From IMG/VR virus record IMGVR_UViG_3300050821_010849, positions 1 to 32,697 of that record: a stretch of 32,697 nt of DNA; one strand, written 5' to 3'. The notes below the pieces were generated by a model. It made no database searches and was not told the DNA's origin. It was given only the letters and a program-made list of their open reading frames with translations. This DNA is from a virus. Shown one piece after another: positions 13,187-20,739 of the stretch (within the stretch, counting starts at the first letter, position 1; each line of letters starts with the position of its first letter). A program made the translations under genes and the position numbers.

Positions 13187-13352
13187 GTGCGAGAGCCCTT
13201 GTATCGACGGCTTTCGTGGCTGGTGTTGTCAGCGAGGTTTAGAGGACTGTCGATGCGAGACGGAGGGGTTAGAGGATCGTATCCCTGGTCGTGACTGCCC
13301 TTATGCCGAGCGGGTGCTTTGTTACGAGTTTTGTGAGCGTCGGCATGACTGA
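13179..13352 (+). CDS. Cysteine-rich protein, 57 aa
   Basis: Nine cysteines in 57 residues (CESPC, GWCC, DCRC, RDCPY, LCYEFC) suggest a multi-zinc or disulphide-stabilised miniprotein. It starts at GTG 13179 with GAGGAA upstream, overlapping the previous gene by 8 nt and the large terminase by 8 nt. There is no signal peptide, so zinc binding in the cytoplasm is the better guess. The family is not recognised. Confidence 0.65.
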   Translation: MTKCESPCIDGFRGWCCQRGLEDCRCETEGLEDRIPGRDCPYAERVLCYEFCERRHD

Positions 13353-14856
13353 GTGGGCTGCCTTTGATTTCGATGGTCTGACCGAGGCGCAGGCAGCCGA
13401 AGCTTTGCCCAAGATCAAGCGGATGATCGAATTGCAGCGATACCACAAGCTCGAGATGTTTCAACCTTATCCGAAGCAAGCCGAATTTTTTGAGATGGGG
13501 GCGACTAAAAGTGAGAGAATGTTTCGTGCTGGGAACCAACAAGGAAAGTCAGAAGCAGGCGCTTTTGAACTTGCTTGCCACCTTACTGGACGATACCCCG
13601 CCTGGTGGAAAGGTCATCGTTTCCACCGCCCTATTCGATCATGGATGTGTGGCGAGAGTTCGACTTCGGTTAGAGATATCCAGCAGGCAAAGCTTTTCGG
13701 CACTCCGGGAGTGCCTGAAGATCTTGGAACAGGTTTCATCCCCAAAGAGTGTATTATCGGCGCCACGGCGTCGCACGGTGCGACGGAAGCGTACGATACG
13801 GCGAAAGTCCGTCATATAACCGGCGGTACCAGTACCTTGACGGAAAAATCTTACGAACAGGGACGCCTGAAGCACCAGGGGGAGCCGGTTGACGTCATCT
13901 GGGATGATGAAGAGTCTCCGATGGACATCTACAAGGAGCATATTGCCCGACTGCTCGCCACCAACGGCATTATTTTTCTTACCTACACCCCGCTGAAGGG
14001 CCGCACGCCCCTGGTAACCCGTTTTGATCGAGAAACTGCTTCCGATCGCGGTTTAGTGAAGGTTTCCATCTGGGATTGCCTGGGACATCTCCCGCATTTT
14101 GCAACCCGAGAGATGGTAGAGGCTAAAATTGCAAAATTTGACGCCCATGAACGCCAAGCTCGCACCTATGGAGACCCGATCCTGGGTGAAGGCGCTGTTT
14201 TCACCGCCCTAGAGGAAGATCTGAAGTTTGACGTTCCTCAGCCGATCCCAACGTATTGGCACAAGCTTTGGGGGATCGATTTTGGCATAAACCACCCTTT
14301 TGGAGCCATGCTCATCGGTTGGGACAAGGACAATGATATCATTTACGTACTGGACGGGTTCCGGGTGGAAGGAGCTACCAAACTCGTACATGTCCCCCGG
14401 ATACGGGCGATTTGTTCGGATGCTCCTGTCGCTTGGCCTCATGATGGGCACGATCGCGACAAAGGTTCTGGCGAAGAGCTTGCGGAGCAGTACAAACAAC
14501 CCGCTCCCGGAATGGATGGCCTTAAGATGCTTCCGGATCACGCCCAATTCGAAGACGGTGGTTATTCGACTGAAGCTATCATTGCGGAAGTGATCGATCG
14601 GGAGAATACCGGCCGCATTAAGTACGCTCGGCACCTGAACGAGTTTTTTGAGGAACGTCGGGACTACCACAGGGAGAAGGGGCTTATTGTAAAAAAGAAC
14701 GATGACATGCTGTCCGCACTTTTCAAAGCAGTGATGGATCGAAGACATGCCAAACCCTGTGGCATGGGTGGGAGCCGAGCTAGGTACAAGCCGCCGCAGC
14801 AGGAACAGATACCCGAACAGTGGGATATCTTCTCAGGCTTGCCCATATACGGGTAG
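13345..14856 (+). CDS. terL: Terminase large subunit
   Basis: ATP-driven packaging motor and nuclease, 503 residues. The N-terminal ATPase has Walker A GNQQGKS (K68) and Walker B VDVIWDDE (D187-E189), followed by a TYTPLKG coupling motif. The C-terminal RNase H-like nuclease carries acidic residues in LWGIDFGINHP (D312), WPHDGHDRDKG and NDDMLSALF. This places it with terminases of short-tailed and related phages. The ATG at 13345 overlaps the preceding gene by 8 nt; the longer frame would need a GTG at 13291. The portal gene follows after 2 nt, the usual order. Confidence 0.95.
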   Translation: MTEWAAFDFDGLTEAQAAEALPKIKRMIELQRYHKLEMFQPYPKQAEFFEMGATKSERMFRAGNQQGKSEAGAFELACHLTGRYPAWWKGHRFHRPIRSWMCGESSTSVRDIQQAKLFGTPGVPEDLGTGFIPKECIIGATASHGATEAYDTAKVRHITGGTSTLTEKSYEQGRLKHQGEPVDVIWDDEESPMDIYKEHIARLLATNGIIFLTYTPLKGRTPLVTRFDRETASDRGLVKVSIWDCLGHLPHFATREMVEAKIAKFDAHERQARTYGDPILGEGAVFTALEEDLKFDVPQPIPTYWHKLWGIDFGINHPFGAMLIGWDKDNDIIYVLDGFRVEGATKLVHVPRIRAICSDAPVAWPHDGHDRDKGSGEELAEQYKQPAPGMDGLKMLPDHAQFEDGGYSTEAIIAEVIDRENTGRIKYARHLNEFFEERRDYHREKGLIVKKNDDMLSALFKAVMDRRHAKPCGMGGSRARYKPPQQEQIPEQWDIFSGLPIYG

Positions 14857-14858
14857 TC

Positions 14859-16736
14859 ATGGCTGATGTATATACAATCAATGTCGAGGGGCAGAGAGTA
14901 CCCCAAGACCCTGAGACAACTGAGAAGATCGAGCAGATCATCAAATTCTGGACCTTTGCGCGTCAGCTTCGTTATAATTTCGAGGTCCAGTGCCAGGAAG
15001 CCGCTCTTTTGATCTGGCCGGAGTGGGCTAATACGTTTTTCTACGGTTATGACCAGTGGCCGGGGCAGAAAAAGACCCAGCAGCAGGTCGACAGCTCCGG
15101 AATGTTGGCAAATGAGCGGTTTGCTGCCATTGTCGACAGTAATGTTACCCCAATGACCAGTGTGTGGTCAAAATTGCGTGCCAAAGACCCTGCTTTACGC
15201 AAGAAACGCCGGGTCAAGCTGTATTTTGATGAGCTGAATATGGCTCTCTGGGACGCTCGCTATGCCTCGTACGCCAACTTTCAGGGACAGAGCAATCAAA
15301 ACTATCGTGCCTTTGGTGCTTTTGGTTCGATGTATATGTTTATTGACGCGCTCGATAGTCGCTATACGCAGGGGATCTCAGGTCTGCGTAATCGTTCGGT
15401 TCCATGGGGAGAAATTTACCTTATACAAAATCATCAGGGGCTTGTTGACGGTTATTTCCGTGCTTTCCGGCGTACAGCTCGACAGATATGGCAGGAATGG
15501 CCTGATACTTTCCCGGAAGTTTTGAAAGCTCCGCTTGAACAGGGGAGCCAGCAGCTCTTCTGGATCTTACAGTACGTTTGCCCTCGTGCTGATGGCTCTG
15601 CAGTTCCTTGGCGTATGGACGCGAAGGGGATGCTTTGGGCTAGCTATTACATATCTATCGAGGGTCATGTTCTCCTCGACGAAGGAGGCTACCATTCGTG
15701 GCCTCTACCGGTGGGCCGCTATACGCAGGCTCCAGACGAAGTTTATGGACGGGGCCCCGCGTTCCAAGTTTTACCCACCCTTAAGACGCTGAATGCCGAA
15801 GAGACAATCTTCCTGACACAGGGACACCGGGCCTCCAGCCCGATCTATCTCACCTACGACGACACAATCAATTTCAAGTCGCACCCTGGTGCCTGGAACC
15901 CTGGGGGCCTGAATAAGGACGGCAAGCGGCTGATCGACATTTTGCCGACCGGGGACATCCAAATTACCCAGGAAATGAAGACGGAGCACCGCAACATTAT
16001 CAAGGACGCCTTTCTGGTGAACCTCTTCCAATTGGCCTGGGAGAACCCGAATGCTCAGCAGATGTCGGCGAGACAGGTTGTCGAGTTTATCAATGACCGC
16101 GGGATGCTCATGGCTCCTACTCTCGGCCGATTGCATTCGGAATATCTGGGGCCGATGATCCATCGTGAGTTGTCGGTACTGGCTTACAGTGACATTGGAA
16201 AGTCTCCTAATCGGCGGGTATTGCCGGAAATTCCCCCGGAGCTTAAAGAAGCCGGTGCCGAGTATGAGACCGAATGGACCAGCCCCCTAATGCGGGCAAT
16301 GCGGGCTTCCAAGACTGCCGGGTATATGCGTCTGGCAGAACAATTGGGACAACTCTCTCAGCAGACTGGGGACCCGTCAGTTACCGATATCATCACATTG
16401 GGTATTCGACGGGCGGCTCCGGCAATGGCTTGCAACGAGGATGTTGATACCGACTGGCTGGCGACCGATGAGGAGCTTGATCAGAAGTCAAAAGAGCGGG
16501 CCCAGCAGGCCGAACGTGAAGCTCGAGCCAAGGAACTGCCGGCCGAGGCTGCAATCATGAAGGCTAAGGCGATCTCCGACAAGGCCGGAGCCGGCCAGAA
16601 TACCGGCGGAACCCTGTCTGGGACCCCGGAAGGCGGTATGCCGCAGATACCCGGTAATCCCCCAGGACAACCCGGCCAGCCTAGTATGGTACCCGGTCAG
16701 CCCGGTTTACCTGGTCAGCCTCCAAGGGGTCCATGA
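14859..16736 (+). CDS. T7-like portal (head-tail connector) protein with collagen-like tail
   Basis: Dodecameric portal through which DNA is packaged, 625 residues. The length, the central region (QNYRAFGAFGSMYMFIDAL) and the typical PAFQVLPTLKTLNAEE and SARQVVEF segments match the head-tail connector family of podoviruses. The C-terminal 75 residues are first a charged helix (SKERAQQAEREARAKELPAE) and then a Gly/Pro/Gln-rich collagen-like run of PGQPG and PGLPG triplets. The ATG at 14859 is 2 nt after the terL stop; the longer frame to 14820 would begin with a GTG inside terL. Confidence 0.9.
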   Translation: MADVYTINVEGQRVPQDPETTEKIEQIIKFWTFARQLRYNFEVQCQEAALLIWPEWANTFFYGYDQWPGQKKTQQQVDSSGMLANERFAAIVDSNVTPMTSVWSKLRAKDPALRKKRRVKLYFDELNMALWDARYASYANFQGQSNQNYRAFGAFGSMYMFIDALDSRYTQGISGLRNRSVPWGEIYLIQNHQGLVDGYFRAFRRTARQIWQEWPDTFPEVLKAPLEQGSQQLFWILQYVCPRADGSAVPWRMDAKGMLWASYYISIEGHVLLDEGGYHSWPLPVGRYTQAPDEVYGRGPAFQVLPTLKTLNAEETIFLTQGHRASSPIYLTYDDTINFKSHPGAWNPGGLNKDGKRLIDILPTGDIQITQEMKTEHRNIIKDAFLVNLFQLAWENPNAQQMSARQVVEFINDRGMLMAPTLGRLHSEYLGPMIHRELSVLAYSDIGKSPNRRVLPEIPPELKEAGAEYETEWTSPLMRAMRASKTAGYMRLAEQLGQLSQQTGDPSVTDIITLGIRRAAPAMACNEDVDTDWLATDEELDQKSKERAQQAEREARAKELPAEAAIMKAKAISDKAGAGQNTGGTLSGTPEGGMPQIPGNPPGQPGQPSMVPGQPGLPGQPPRGP

Positions 16737-16927
16737 TCCGTAAGCACCTTCACGGATATCGTGAATTTATCATCATTTTTTTGATGTCACTGAACCGGCA
16801 TAAGAAGCGTGGTAATCGAGCAATACCACCTTTGGGTATCCGAATGTCGTGGAACCTTGCCAGGTGTGCATTGCAGATCAGTACCGGATGTGTATGGTAT
16901 GCTCCACGCTGGATGAGGGGTCCTTCA
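16737..16927 (+). other. Gap after portal gene with weak hairpin and T-tract
   Basis: TTCACG-GATAT-CGTGAA (16749-16765) is a 6-bp hairpin followed, after ATTTATCATCA, by seven Ts. CATCA/TGATG can also pair around the T-run. It may reduce read-through after the portal gene but is too weak for a confident terminator. An open frame starting at 16733 covers the gap but its sequence looks non-coding. Confidence 0.3.
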
Positions 16928-17104
16928 ATGACGATCGATGAAGCTGCACAGATTGCGGGAGATGTTTTACCTGAGAAGGTATTGGCTCTCCATGTCAAAG
17001 ACGAGCAGAGTAAGGTTGTGGTGTATATGGTTTTAACGGGGGTAATATTTTGTTCGGCTAACGGGATATCAATACCGGAGGATTTGACTAAATTTATTTC
17101 ATAA
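16928..17104 (+). CDS. Hypothetical protein, 58 aa
   Basis: Starts MTIDEAAQIAGDVLPEKVLA at ATG 16928, with GAGGGG 7 nt upstream. It has a helix, then beta strands (SKVVVYMVLTGVIFCSANG). The same frame is open back to an ATGA overlap with the portal gene at 16733 (123 aa), but that extension is basic and unlike a folded protein. Its stop overlaps an ATG as TAATG, now the first copy of a duplicated gene start. The function is unknown. Confidence 0.5.
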   Translation: MTIDEAAQIAGDVLPEKVLALHVKDEQSKVVVYMVLTGVIFCSANGISIPEDLTKFIS

Positions 17105-17247
17105 TGATTGAGGACACTCCGTGCCCCAATTAATCAGGCCCTGAAGTGAGGAAGGCGCTTCTCATACCGTGCTTGGACGAGCGGAGATCTGGGCGTGGCG
17201 GCCCAGCAGGGCCTGATTAATTGGGGTAGCATGATTGAGGACACTCC
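17104..17247. mobile_element. Cloverleaf-capable inserted element flanked by 17-bp direct repeats
   Basis: ATGATTGAGGACACTCC occurs at 17104-17120 and 17231-17247. Between them lie 110 nt bounded by perfect 20-bp inverted repeats (17124-17143 and 17207-17226). The interior can form three hairpins: 17146-17165 (8 bp with a bulge, GCG loop), 17167-17184 (GCTT/GAGC, GGAC loop) and 17189-17206 (CTGGGC/GCCCAG). The first direct repeat is a dead gene start, MIEDTPCPN then stop; the second begins the intact Bbp19-like gene. The upstream TAATG coupling at the first copy shows the original start. This looks like an insertion with target duplication or a templated inverted duplication; I do not recognise the element. 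Confidence 0.7.
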
Positions 17248-17554
17248 TTACAGAGGTTTATTTCATGGTTTGCGGCAGCGGATGCGGGCTTATCGTATGG
17301 CGCAGCAGCCGGGGAAGATGCTTGATGACGAGGTAATGGTTGACCTCTTCAAATTTAGCCATTTCTTTGACGATACCGACGGGGCTTTGACAACTGAAGA
17401 GGTACTGGTGCTCCGAGGCAGACAGCAGGTTATCCGGCGTATTTTACAGCATACACGCTTGACCGCTGAGGAATTATTCCCAATTTTGCAAGGGTTGGAT
17501 GAGGAGACACGCATTGCGCTATTTGATAACCGTCGTGGTATCCCTTTATCATGA
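17231..17554 (+). CDS. Bbp19-like phage protein, 107 aa
   Basis: Starts MIEDTPYRGLFHGLRQRMRAYRM. The body (VMVDLFKFSHFF, then EEVLVLRGRQQVIRRILQHT) fits the helical Bbp19-like family found near head genes of podoviruses related to Bordetella phage BPP-1. Its role is not established. The ATG at 17231 is in the right-hand direct repeat, and GGGG from the element's inverted repeat sits 4 nt upstream as a makeshift ribosome site. The frame is open back to GTG 17195 in a hairpin loop, which would add 12 residues. Confidence 0.6.
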   Translation: MIEDTPYRGLFHGLRQRMRAYRMAQQPGKMLDDEVMVDLFKFSHFFDDTDGALTTEEVLVLRGRQQVIRRILQHTRLTAEELFPILQGLDEETRIALFDNRRGIPLS

Positions 17555-17563
17555 GGATTGCTG

Positions 17564-17959
17564 ATGCCTGAGATTATGGTTGACCCCAGGGTTTCTAAAC
17601 CGATCAAGTATGATGATCGTCCGGGGCACGTGACGGAGCATGCAAAGCGTATGGGTATTTCGGAGCATCAGGCGTCCGAGGGTAACAAGCGCTTCCAGGA
17701 GTTGTGTCATAGCGCGAAACCTGGGGCTCCGGCTTATGTTGTTGATCCTGACGGGGCGCAGAGGATGGCCAACAGCCGACCGTTCTTTATTGAGAAGATG
17801 ACGCTCGGTAAAGCTCGAGATACGGGCCGGTGGATCGTCGGTGTTGGCGATGAGGCGGGTGGATCTTTTCAGGTGGGTCTACTCGAGGAGTGCTGGAAAA
17901 CCGGTGAGGAAGTCCCTCGCCGCCGCTGGCCTCATAACGCTTATCGGTGTGAGAATTGA
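17564..17959 (+). CDS. Hypothetical late protein, 131 aa
   Basis: ATG 17564 has GAGGA 6 nt upstream; the longer frame would start with a TTG. The N-terminal half contains a helix with a basic patch (HVTEHAKRMGISEHQASEGN). The C-terminal half is beta-like (RWIVGVGDEAGGSFQVGLLE). It lies between the Bbp19-like gene and the scaffold, so a head-assembly or virion role is possible. The family is not recognised. Confidence 0.65.
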   Translation: MPEIMVDPRVSKPIKYDDRPGHVTEHAKRMGISEHQASEGNKRFQELCHSAKPGAPAYVVDPDGAQRMANSRPFFIEKMTLGKARDTGRWIVGVGDEAGGSFQVGLLEECWKTGEEVPRRRWPHNAYRCEN

Positions 17960-17960
17960 T

Positions 17961-17989
17961 CATGGTCATTCGACTCGGTCGAACCACCA
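17961..17989. repeat. Dispersed 29-bp hairpin repeat, copy 2 (loop CTCGG)
   Basis: Matches 5915-5943 at every base except the 5-nt loop, which is CTCGG here and CCGAG there, exact reverse complements. It fills the 45-nt gap before the scaffold gene, with GGGAG and the scaffold ATG just downstream. Here it is non-coding, whereas copy 1 is inside a gene, so copy 2 is probably the derived one. Confidence 0.9.
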
Positions 17990-18004
17990 TCGGGAGTATC
18001 GGGA

Positions 18005-18775
18005 ATGAGTTGGACTGACGGCCTTGATGAGGCGACAATCGGCCATGCTAAGCTGAATGGCTGGCAGACTGACGGGAACCCCGAAGAGATAGCTCGTGCG
18101 GCGGTACAGGCGCATTTGACGGCTCAAAATGTTTTGAAAGCACCGGCCGGCGAGTTTCTTCGATCGACTGATACCGACGCGATGTACGCGGCCCTCGGGG
18201 CTGCTAAAGATCCAAAGGAGTACGTTTTTGACCAAGTCAAGTTTAAAGACGGTACTCCGGTTGACGACGGCTTGGCTAGTGTTCTTCGCGACACTGCCGT
18301 TCGATTGCATTTATCTCCTACCGCTGCTGCTGATTTGGCTTCGGCAGTTGTTTTTTGGGCTGAAAGCGCTGAAATTGCGGAGGCGGGGGATCGAGCGACA
18401 AAGCGTACCTCCGAAGACCTCGAATTGAGACGCTCTTGGGCCGGCAATTACGATGCCTTCAAGGCTGATGCCGATCGAGCCGCGGCTTTGCTCGGTTTGG
18501 CCCCCGACGATGTTGAGGCGCTTTTCAATACCAAGCTTGGGTACACTGGTACTTACGAGAAGTTGCGAAATCTTTCTATCCGCTTGGGTGAAAGCAGATT
18601 CCTCTCAGGTGAGCGTGGCGGCAACGATCAATTTAGGCCGATGAGCCGTGAGGAAGCTGTCGCTAAGCGTAATGAGTTTATGAACGATCCGGCTAAGGTC
18701 AAAGAGTTTCACACAAAGGATAATCAGGCGTATCTGATGCACCTCAACCGCATCATTGTCGGTATGCCTGCTTAA
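18005..18775 (+). CDS. Capsid assembly scaffolding protein
   Basis: Internal scaffold guiding procapsid assembly, 256 residues. It has the typical layout of podovirus scaffolds: an N-terminal WTDGLDEATIGHAKLNGW segment, a helical acidic middle (about residues 100-200), and a C-terminal basic capsid-binding region (MSREEAVAKRNEFMNDP, then LNRIIVG). GGGAG precedes the ATG by about 10 nt. It lies upstream of the capsid gene, as expected, although an unusual 6-kb stretch separates the two. Assignment is by composition and position. Confidence 0.7.
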   Translation: MSWTDGLDEATIGHAKLNGWQTDGNPEEIARAAVQAHLTAQNVLKAPAGEFLRSTDTDAMYAALGAAKDPKEYVFDQVKFKDGTPVDDGLASVLRDTAVRLHLSPTAAADLASAVVFWAESAEIAEAGDRATKRTSEDLELRRSWAGNYDAFKADADRAAALLGLAPDDVEALFNTKLGYTGTYEKLRNLSIRLGESRFLSGERGGNDQFRPMSREEAVAKRNEFMNDPAKVKEFHTKDNQAYLMHLNRIIVGMPA

Positions 18776-18945
18776 TGCCTGCTGTATCGCAAGCTCAGCA
18801 GCGGTTTGCTGCAATGTCGAAATCGGCAAAGGGCCGTGCCGCATTGCGAGCTAGTGGTAAAAAGCCAATGCCAACCAACGTTGCCGGTGAGTTTGCGAGT
18901 ACTGCCAGGAAGAACCTTCCCAGACATGTGAGGAAGAAAAAATGA
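18775..18945 (+). CDS. DUF3008-like small basic protein, 56 aa
   Basis: The start MPAVSQAQQRFAAM and the ending FASTARKNLPRHVRKKK match the pattern of DUF3008, short phage/bacterial proteins beginning MPAxSxAQQRFMG and ending with a STxHKxLP-K motif. The ATG shares an A with the scaffold stop (TAATG), and its stop overlaps the next ATG (ATGA). It is very basic; the function is unknown. Confidence 0.75.
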   Translation: MPAVSQAQQRFAAMSKSAKGRAALRASGKKPMPTNVAGEFASTARKNLPRHVRKKK

Positions 18946-19271
18946 TCCCCCGGTTTGCTTTGGTGCTGTTGCCCCTAGCTGTTTCGGGCTGTCAAGCTAC
19001 GGCTGGCTTACAGGCAGTGCAAGGGATTGCGGGTCAGATTCCTAGTGCTGTCGGTCAGCTCGACGATACGGTTTATGCGATAGCAGTTGCTAAGTATCAA
19101 TCGGCCCAGCGCTTCCAGGCACAGATTAACGGTACGATGCCGGCATTGCCACCGTTGCCGCCTGTAGTAGTATCTCCGACGCCTGTAGTAGTGTCTCCCA
19201 CAACGCCGGTCCCTGTTGTAGTGGTGCCGACGCCAACCGGTACTCTCCCAACCGGGCCGACTGGGAAATGA
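18942..19271 (+). CDS. Proline/valine-rich lipoprotein, possible outer spanin
   Basis: Signal peptide MIPRFALVLLPLAVSGC with lipobox AVSGC; lipidated Cys at residue 17. The mature protein has a helical segment (to about residue 65) and a low-complexity tail of VVVSPTP-type repeats encoded by tandem DNA repeats at about 19160-19240. Small proline-rich lipoproteins resemble Rz1-type outer spanins, and the next genes encode a transglycosylase-like and a holin-like protein, which supports a lysis role. No inner spanin partner is seen. Confidence 0.65.
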   Translation: MIPRFALVLLPLAVSGCQATAGLQAVQGIAGQIPSAVGQLDDTVYAIAVAKYQSAQRFQAQINGTMPALPPLPPVVVSPTPVVVSPTTPVPVVVVPTPTGTLPTGPTGK

Positions 19272-19615
19272 TCTATGTTTATAATCCGTCGCCTACGGAG
19301 GTAGCTCTTCTATGGCTTATCCGCCAGCATGAGAGCAGTCAGGACTACACGGCGGCAAACCCTCTCAGCTCTGCAACAGGTGGGTACCAGGATATCAAGA
19401 GTACCTGGATGATGTTGTGCAATTTGGCTGGCTACAGTATCTCGCAGTATCCTACTGCGGAGAGTGCGCCGCCTGCTGTGCAGGATACGTGCAACCTCAT
19501 TCTTCTTCGTCTTTACGGGGCAAACAGTTCGGCAAGTTGGCAGGCCAGCGGGCCCTATCCGAAATACTCTGAGGTTCAGGGTATGCTTCAAGCTGTAGGA
19601 GTAGCTAATCCGTGA
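19268..19615 (+). CDS. Transglycosylase/lysozyme-like protein, 115 aa
   Basis: Contains LIRQHESSQDYTAANPLSS followed by GGYQDIKSTW, the signature of the small transglycosylase/Rpf-like lysozyme fold. Glu22 in HESS is the expected catalytic acid. It should cleave peptidoglycan, either as endolysin or as a virion-borne enzyme. There is no signal peptide. The ATG overlaps the lipoprotein stop (ATGA) and its stop overlaps the holin-like GTG. Assignment is by motif only. Confidence 0.65.
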   Translation: MIYVYNPSPTEVALLWLIRQHESSQDYTAANPLSSATGGYQDIKSTWMMLCNLAGYSISQYPTAESAPPAVQDTCNLILLRLYGANSSASWQASGPYPKYSEVQGMLQAVGVANP

Positions 19616-19806
19616 ACCCGCTACACTACGGAGCTGGATCGAGTGGGGCTGCTATGTTGGCTATAGTCCTTTCGATTATCGCCCCTAAGTGGACAGGTGA
19701 TCAGGATGCTGCGGTTGCTGGCTTGGTATTCCTTGTGATCGCAGGTATCCATGTAACCGTCAATGCGTATTGGCCCCCTAAAGGAGTGAAGGATGGCTCT
19801 CACTAA
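19612..19806 (+). CDS. Holin-like membrane protein, 64 aa
   Basis: Two hydrophobic segments, about residues 12-25 (GAAMLAIVLSIIAP) and 34-54 (AAVAGLVFLVIAGIHVTVNAY), with a charged linker (KWTGDQD) and C-terminal Lys/Asp: the size and topology of a class II holin. It starts at GTG 19612 overlapping the transglycosylase stop; AGGAG is 10 nt upstream. Adjacency to a cell-wall enzyme supports a pore-forming lysis role. Confidence 0.6.
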   Translation: MNPLHYGAGSSGAAMLAIVLSIIAPKWTGDQDAAVAGLVFLVIAGIHVTVNAYWPPKGVKDGSH

Positions 19807-20185
19807 TCCGGCGTCGTTGAGTTCAAACAATCTGGCGAATGACTTGACTTTTCAAACGCGGATCAAACTTCGGCTTGCTGCGGCTTGTCAGAACATTTAC
19901 AGTAATAATGGGGTGAATGTAACCCCAGATGCGGTCCTGTTTTATACCCGGCGCCGGGCCTTTGCGGTTCAGGTTCTCATGACCCTTAACGGTGGGGCAC
20001 CCAATTATGCATTGAACTTTGCCTATATGGTTGCAAATGATGGCACAGTTTTGAGTGATGCGACGGCGGGTCTTACGGTTGACGTAACCACGTCTAATGC
20101 TGCTGCGTCTGGTAATGCGGTTACCGATGCTCACATTGATAACGCTATAGCTTCTCAGATCAACAGCTTTCTCCAAGCCGCCTAA
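19793..20185 (+). CDS. Hypothetical structural-type protein, 130 aa
   Basis: ATG 19793 has a strong AAGGAG 6 nt upstream and overlaps the holin-like gene by 14 nt. The sequence is Ala/Asn/Thr-rich with beta-prone segments (AVLFYTRRRAFAVQVLMTLN) and a C-terminal helix (HIDNAIASQINSFLQ). It may be a minor head or decoration protein on location and composition; no family is recognised. Confidence 0.65.
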   Translation: MALTNPASLSSNNLANDLTFQTRIKLRLAAACQNIYSNNGVNVTPDAVLFYTRRRAFAVQVLMTLNGGAPNYALNFAYMVANDGTVLSDATAGLTVDVTTSNAAASGNAVTDAHIDNAIASQINSFLQAA

Positions 20186-20253
20186 TGTTGTCTTGATTGA
20201 AAGGTGGCTGTACCCAACCCACTTAGTATCGTGAAGACCTTGCAAGGGTTCGA

Positions 20254-20739
20254 ATGATGCCTTTTTACTACGATATCAATCGTCCAAGTACCACAAACGC
20301 TTCGTCGGCGACCGAGAATCAAGAGCTGTGGGTTAAGACCGGGGCCGTCTATGACGCGGCTATCAAAGCCATTTATGTGTCGGCACGGTTTAACACGGCT
20401 GGTGGCGGTACTTTTCGAGCGAAATTCAATACGGGTACGACGGCCTCCGGTGGGTCGGCACAGACGCCGAGCCCGCGAAACTTGCGTGGTCCAGCAGCGA
20501 CGACGGTTTGGGCTAATGCGGGTACCTCTATTACACCTGGTGTGACCCTTACTATACGGGCTATTGCCGGGTTTGCTCAGACCGGTGGTCAAGGCGGTTG
20601 GGTAGCGATTGAGGCCCCAAATGCGCTGTATATGGGCGGCAACGCGTTGACCCCTGTTGATGCTGAGTTCACTTCTATCGCTAACGGCTCTTCGGTACCT
20701 TTTGAAGCTCAGATCGAGTTTTCCGAAGGCGGGGGTTAA
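20254..20739 (+). CDS. Hypothetical beta-rich structural-type protein, 161 aa
   Basis: Gly/Thr/Ala-rich with alternating hydrophobic strands (ITPGVTLTIRAIAGFA, then WVAIEAPNALYMGG), typical of small virion decoration proteins. AAGGG precedes the ATGATG start; either ATG may be used. The 68-nt gap before it shows no gene. The next gene overlaps its stop (TAATG). The function is not recognised. Confidence 0.65.
   Translation: MMPFYYDINRPSTTNASSATENQELWVKTGAVYDAAIKAIYVSARFNTAGGGTFRAKFNTGTTASGGSAQTPSPRNLRGPAATTVWANAGTSITPGVTLTIRAIAGFAQTGGQGGWVAIEAPNALYMGGNALTPVDAEFTSIANGSSVPFEAQIEFSEGGG

Noticed and set aside
16733-16927. N-terminal extension of the 58-aa gene starting with an ATGA overlap at the portal stop
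   Set aside because: The extra 65 residues are basic and Trp/Cys/Arg-rich without folded character, the DNA contains a hairpin and T-tract, and ATG 16928 has a better ribosome site. It remains possible.
17195-17230. GTG start giving 12 more residues on the Bbp19-like protein
   Set aside because: It lies in a hairpin loop of the inserted element; the first codons of the duplicated gene start (MIEDTP) mark the native N-terminus at 17231.
17231-17554. Diversity-generating retroelement association suggested by the Bbp19-like protein
   Set aside because: No reverse transcriptase, template repeat or adenine-biased variable repeat is visible in this window.
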